This document shows, piece by piece, positions 7,533 to 10,190 of a stretch of 10,190 nt of DNA. Under the pieces are notes generated by a model. That model did not search any database and was not told the DNA's origin. It worked only from the letters and a program-made list of their open reading frames with translations. Each line of letters begins with the position of its first letter. Position 1 is the first letter of the stretch. The stretch lies in assembly GCA_003024985.2 (NCBI GenBank), contig PXIH01S0003247.1; one strand, written 5' to 3'. The translations under genes were made by a program, and so were the position numbers. The stretch is from Euperipatoides rowelli (lineage: Eukaryota; Onychophora; Udeonychophora; Euonychophora; Peripatopsidae).

Positions 7533-8705
7533 AAATGTGCTTTTGTATTTCTTGACTTTAAAGCAGCTTTGATTGTTTCACATAGATTTTTAATTGACAA
7601 AATTATATTAATTTTTGAGAATCCGAGCATCTCATGTGGACATATATTATTTGAATAATAAAAATTATATAGATAAAGATTGGAAAAAATGTATTGCCAG
7701 ATATTCCAATTAATAGGGGTATCTCCCAGGGCTCCACAATATTATTTTGTTTGTTATATCAATGATTTGCTTTTGGCAATTTAAAATGAGACAGTGGAAT
7801 TACAAATGGTATAATAGTATTATTGAATAAATTTATATGGATCAATAAGACTCCTATTTCTAATTTGGTAGCTCAGCTCCCTATTAATATAGGAGATCTG
7901 CGTTATAAAGGTTTAAATGATAAAAATATAGTATCGCTGTTCAATAGTGATCTGGTGTTTACTAAATTGCCACTACAGAGAAAGTGGAAACTCAAAATAG
8001 TACCTACAGACACTCCTACCCCTCTTGATCATAATGCATACAATCAGCCTCAATGTCTATTAAAATTGCATGATAACCCATCCCCATTGTACTGGGCATA
8101 CTTTTATTTAGGAGATAGCTGATGATTACAATATGGTTATAATAAAGAAGTTATCTTATAAAGGTATATAACCATGTGTCGACAAATACAGCAAAATCAA
8201 TATTTTCATATGAATAGAATTGTCAAAAACAGATCATGGAAGTTGGCAGGACATCTATTGTTAGTTTTGTTACTAAACTTTATTTCTGTATGTAGTCTAT
8301 AAATTATTTTTAATTGATATGGATTCAATTTTAGTGAAAAATGTAGTTTTCCAGAAGATGTTGATCATATACTTTTCAGTCTACACTTAAGGTAAGAGTG
8401 CTTGCTAATAATAATGTCTGATTTGTTTGAATTTATGGTTTCTAATTACAATACTTTTACTACAGTATAATAGTACTGGTATATAATGCTATTTGGTCTA
8501 TACGTTGTCAAACAATATTTAAAAATATAGTTGTTGATTCTTTAAACCAGTTGTGAATAGGCAATATCAGCATGATAAAGAATTAGAATACGAATGATTG
8601 TATGAATAGGAGAGCAGATAGCAAAACTAAATTGATGATTTTTTTGCAATTAATGAATGTTTATTATCTATAATGTATTTGTGTAATACTAATAAAATTG
8701 ATTAA
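7533..8705 (+). pseudogene. LINE ORF2, reverse transcriptase remnant
   Basis: The frame at 7533-7655 reads CAFVFLDFKAA...VSHRFLIDKI. This matches RT motif A (LDFxxAFDxVsH), whose first Asp is catalytic; the F-D after AA has been lost. At 7715-7735 the frame gives RGISQGS (motif B), then after a frame shift YINDLLLAI (7755-7781). The FADD box of motif C is not visible. The frame 7790-8122 is 110 codons without a stop and contains LNKFIWINKTPIS and GDLRYKGL, similar to the post-RT region of L1/Tx1 LINEs (FIW-x-NK-x-P-x-I, GGL). Further along are CSFPEDVDHILF (8342-8380, a Cys/His tail motif), YNAIWSIRCQTIFKN (8482-8526) and a final frame ending NKID plus stop at 8703. The endonuclease and RT fingers are deleted. 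Confidence 0.65.
7790..8122 (+). pseudogene. Longest open piece of LINE ORF2 (post-RT segment)
   Basis: This 110-codon stretch has a protein-like composition unlike the A/T flanks. Landmarks are KFIWINKTPIS near its start, INIGDLRYKGLNDKN in the middle, and NPSPLYW close to the end. Comparable segments follow the RT core in L1/Tx1 elements (a GGL block, then a W-K-L and an SPFY-x2-x-L-x-W block). Taken alone I would not name it; its place between RT motif B and the Cys/His tail is what supports the call. It is not a separate gene in my reading. Confidence 0.5.
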
Positions 8706-8717
8706 GGAGTTTCTTTA

Positions 8718-8888
8718 ATGATTTTAAAAAAAATTAAATATTTAGTAAAATATTATATTTTAAAAACTTACAGGCAAGCATTTGAATATGATGCTAAAGC
8801 TGAAAAGAAATGTATTATAGGCCATTCTTTAAGGAAATCTGCTGTTTATCTGTGTATGTGTGCAAAACTGCCATCAATAAAGTTATAA
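8718..8888 (+). CDS. Possible small coding segment of unknown function
   Basis: ATG at 8718 opens a 56-codon frame. Its first 18 codons are A/T-driven (Ile/Lys/Tyr), but the rest (FEYDAKAEKKCIIGHSLRKS, then AVYLCMCAKLPS) has an ordinary protein composition. The switch coincides with ACTTACAG at 8766-8773, a passable 3' splice site, and TCTGT followed by GTATGT at 8854 is a passable 5' splice site. It could therefore be an exon (8774-8853), a leftover of the LINE or of another element, or chance. I recognise no family. It lies just after the LINE ORF2 stop, on the strand opposite to the host gene. Confidence 0.22.
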   Translation: MILKKIKYLVKYYILKTYRQAFEYDAKAEKKCIIGHSLRKSAVYLCMCAKLPSIKL

Positions 8889-9577
8889 GTAAAGGCTATA
8901 TGCCTGTCACTGAAATAATTTGAGAAGCTAGAGTTGAATTCAAAACAGAATGTTGATGAAATTTCCATCTAGCCTAAGATTTAGGCTACAGTAAAACTAC
9001 TATTCTATACACATATGTTGCTTAAAATAGTTTTGGCCAGCTGAATTGTAGACAACCTACATCTTGAAGTTGAACTTGGGGTATTTTTCAGAATTTCCAC
9101 TTTCAAGATAGTATAAGACCTAAGGATTGACATACTTACATTACATGTATTGTATATAATGATATTTTACATGCCTGAATGATTGAAATAGTTTGAAACG
9201 TGGACACAGTATTTTAGCTAAACACCTAAGCCTCATTAAGATCTTTCCAATGGTATTCCATATTCCTAGGTAACTGAATAGTTAACACTTGATAAATTTT
9301 GACTTACAATGTATAGTGCATACCTATGAAACTGAAGCATATTTTTGGCATAGCTTAAAACATAAGAATCATGAAGTGAAAGATTTTTACAAACAGTCCA
9401 CAAACTCATAAATGGATATTGCTTTAAATTATTAGATCAAGAAGACACATCTTCTACTGTATATATCCCTATAGAATAATCAATTAAGAGCAAACCTAGT
9501 TCTATTTTAAGATGGAAAACGTTTTGCTTATTTCTAAATATAAACTAGCCTACATAATTAGTAAATAATTTTCAAAC
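8889..9577. other. Intron sequence, no gene seen
   Basis: This is the first part (in transcript order) of the 6.2-kb intron of the minus-strand gene. It starts after the donor of the 9578-9701 exon. One minus-strand frame around 9000-9110 is open for about 40 codons but has no good splice borders and no recognisable motif. Otherwise A/T-rich with a TACTGTATATAT palindrome at 9456-9467. Confidence 0.5.
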
Positions 9578-9701
9578 CTTCTTTGCCAAGTTTTGCTGCC
9601 CTGACTAGTAATTCACTGTTTCTATATTTTTCAGAAGATGTTTCAACTCCAAAGTATTCAATATGGTCTTCCTTTAATGCAGATAATGGAATGATAGATC
9701 C
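9578..9701 (-). CDS. Internal exon of the minus-strand gene, upstream of the EF-hand-like exon
   Basis: The minus strand reads TTTTTATTTAGAG, then an open frame beginning GSIIPLSALKEDHIEYFGVE and ending VRAAKLGKE plus one G, then GTTTGA. The exon is 124 nt (41 codons + 1). The leftover G joins the AG at the start of the 3381 exon to make Glu, giving GKEEQAII across the junction. The other two frames contain stops. The acceptor could also be two bases further out (9703), but the phase-0 end of the 10157 exon favours 9701. The segment is charged and helical at its end (AAKLGKEEQ), as expected before an EF-hand. No domain is recognised in the exon itself. Confidence 0.65.
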
Positions 9702-9785
9702 CTCTAAATAAAAACATTTACATACTGTATATTATTTTACATATATATTATTTACTATATACAGCAGATAACAATAATATGTAAT

Positions 9786-9820
9786 GTATACTGTATACAG
9801 TACAGTATATACTGTATACT
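9786..9820. repeat. Cluster of overlapping TACTGTATA/TATACAGTA palindromes
   Basis: GTATACTGTATAC, ACAGTACAGTATA and TATACTGTATAC overlap in 35 bp. The same TACTGTATA-type unit recurs about a dozen times in the window (for example 232-244, 959-969, 988-1000, 1007-1019, 1610-1619, 4898-4908, 4960-4971, 9456-9467). This looks like a dispersed microsatellite-like motif of the genome. Confidence 0.6.
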
Positions 9821-9943
9821 AAGGATAAAAAATGATAGATAAACAGATAAAGATAAATAGTCTAAACTACTCAGATACACCAAACTTCCTCACTATATGA
9901 CATTCTAATATAGCAAAAAAAAATTGTCAAAAAAAATCATTTC

Positions 9944-10017
9944 CCTCAGTTGGGTGTAAACTTAAGACCCCTCTATTTCTGTCTGGTAGAATGCTCTATC
10001 TATTGAACTACTGAGGT
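9944..10017 (-). pseudogene. tRNA-like sequence (tRNA pseudogene or SINE head)
   Basis: On the minus strand the segment starts ACCTCAG-TA-GTTC-AATAGATA-GAGC, a good match to the acceptor start and D-arm of a tRNA (GTTC pairs with GAGC, with one wobble). The 3' end CTGAGG pairs with CCTCAG. In between, TTCT/AGAA can close a 7-nt loop ACCAGAC in the anticodon position. The T-arm is poor (GGTCTTAAGTTTACACCC instead of GGTTCRANNCC), and position 33 is C rather than T. It is therefore unlikely to be a working tRNA. It sits in the 455-nt intron, on the same strand as the gene, and is followed by T-runs. Confidence 0.45.
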
Positions 10018-10156
10018 ATTCAATTTTCAATCTGAAAAATTATTGATTTTTAAAGATTTTTACTAAAAAACAATTTCCACCAGAAATAGAAAAAAAAAGT
10101 TTAAAAAAAAATAATTTATAATTCAATTTTTAAAATAATTGTCTTTAGCTCCTCAC

Positions 10157-10190
10157 CCTTAAAACAACATTGTCAACTGTATACACCAGG
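10157..10190 (-). CDS. Partial upstream exon of the minus-strand gene (cut by the window edge)
   Basis: The last 34 bases, read on the minus strand, have one open frame (LVYTVDNVVLR) and end at AAGG followed by GTGAGG, a near-consensus 5' splice site. The frame ends in phase 0, matching the phase-0 start of the 9578-9701 exon. The other frames hit stops. The segment is short, so its status rests on the donor and the phase match. The rest of the exon and the start codon lie outside the window. Confidence 0.5.

Larger units (their letters stand above)
5521..8705 (+). mobile_element. Decayed L1/Tx1-type LINE with an internal deletion and a nested hAT
   Basis: Recognisable parts occur in the order expected for a non-LTR retrotransposon: a zinc-knuckle ORF1 (to about 7448), reverse transcriptase motifs (7533-7784), an L1/Tx1-like segment with KFIW-x-NK (7790-8122), a Cys/His tail CSFPEDVDHILF (8342-8380) and an IW-x2-R-C end segment (8473-8556), stopping at 8703-8705. 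The endonuclease domain and the first half of the RT are missing between ORF1 and the first RT motif. Stops and frame shifts are spread throughout, so it is long dead. It runs opposite to the host gene whose intron contains it. The left boundary is set at the likely ORF1 start codon and the right boundary at the ORF2 stop; the untranslated ends are not defined. Confidence 0.7.

Noticed and set aside
8772-8799. A 28-nt minus-strand micro-exon with strong acceptor (CTTTTCAG) and perfect donor (GTAAGT)
   Set aside because: Its length would shift the frame between the 9578-9701 and 3255-3381 exons, which join perfectly without it. The plus strand of the same bases has a longer open frame.

Overview
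This is AT-rich (roughly 70%) eukaryotic DNA, most likely from an invertebrate animal. It has spliced exons, long introns, an L1/Tx1-type LINE, a hAT DNA transposon, long inverted repeats and many short TACTGTATA-type palindromes. Nothing looks bacterial: there are no operons, no ribosome binding sites and no long ORFs. Species and phylum cannot be fixed from the sequence.

The main gene-level content is a split host gene on the minus strand. Three short coding segments are bounded by splice consensus sites and have compatible codon phases: a partial exon at the right edge (10157-10190), an exon at 9578-9701 and an exon at 3255-3381. The last one resembles the start of an EF-hand protein of the neuronal calcium sensor/KChIP type (Y-x2-F-x3-C-Y-P-S pattern). 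The exons are separated by introns of 455 and 6,196 nt. The protein starts right of the window and continues past the 3255 donor. No convincing next exon was found at lower coordinates.

The 6.2-kb intron is filled with transposable elements. A decayed LINE on the plus strand, opposite to the gene, runs from about 5521 to 8705. It has a zinc-knuckle ORF1, reverse transcriptase motifs, a KFIW segment and a CxFPEDVDHILF tail. A 990-bp non-autonomous hAT element (5531-6520) with a perfect 8-bp target duplication (gtctaaac) sits in the fourth codon of what looks like LINE ORF1. Nearer the downstream exon, 3507-4219 is a 713-bp foldback element with arms of about 105 bp, which would form a long double-stranded hairpin in the pre-mRNA. 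A tRNA-like sequence lies in the 455-nt intron.

The left 3.2 kb is mostly non-coding. It holds a cluster of four 15-bp motifs next to an NRF-1-like palindrome (8-194), a short inverted-repeat element (907-1060), a GC-richer patch with a hairpin (2075-2240) and a minus-strand fragment resembling the C-terminal tail of another LINE reverse transcriptase (2300-2456). All homology calls come from motif reading alone, without database searches.
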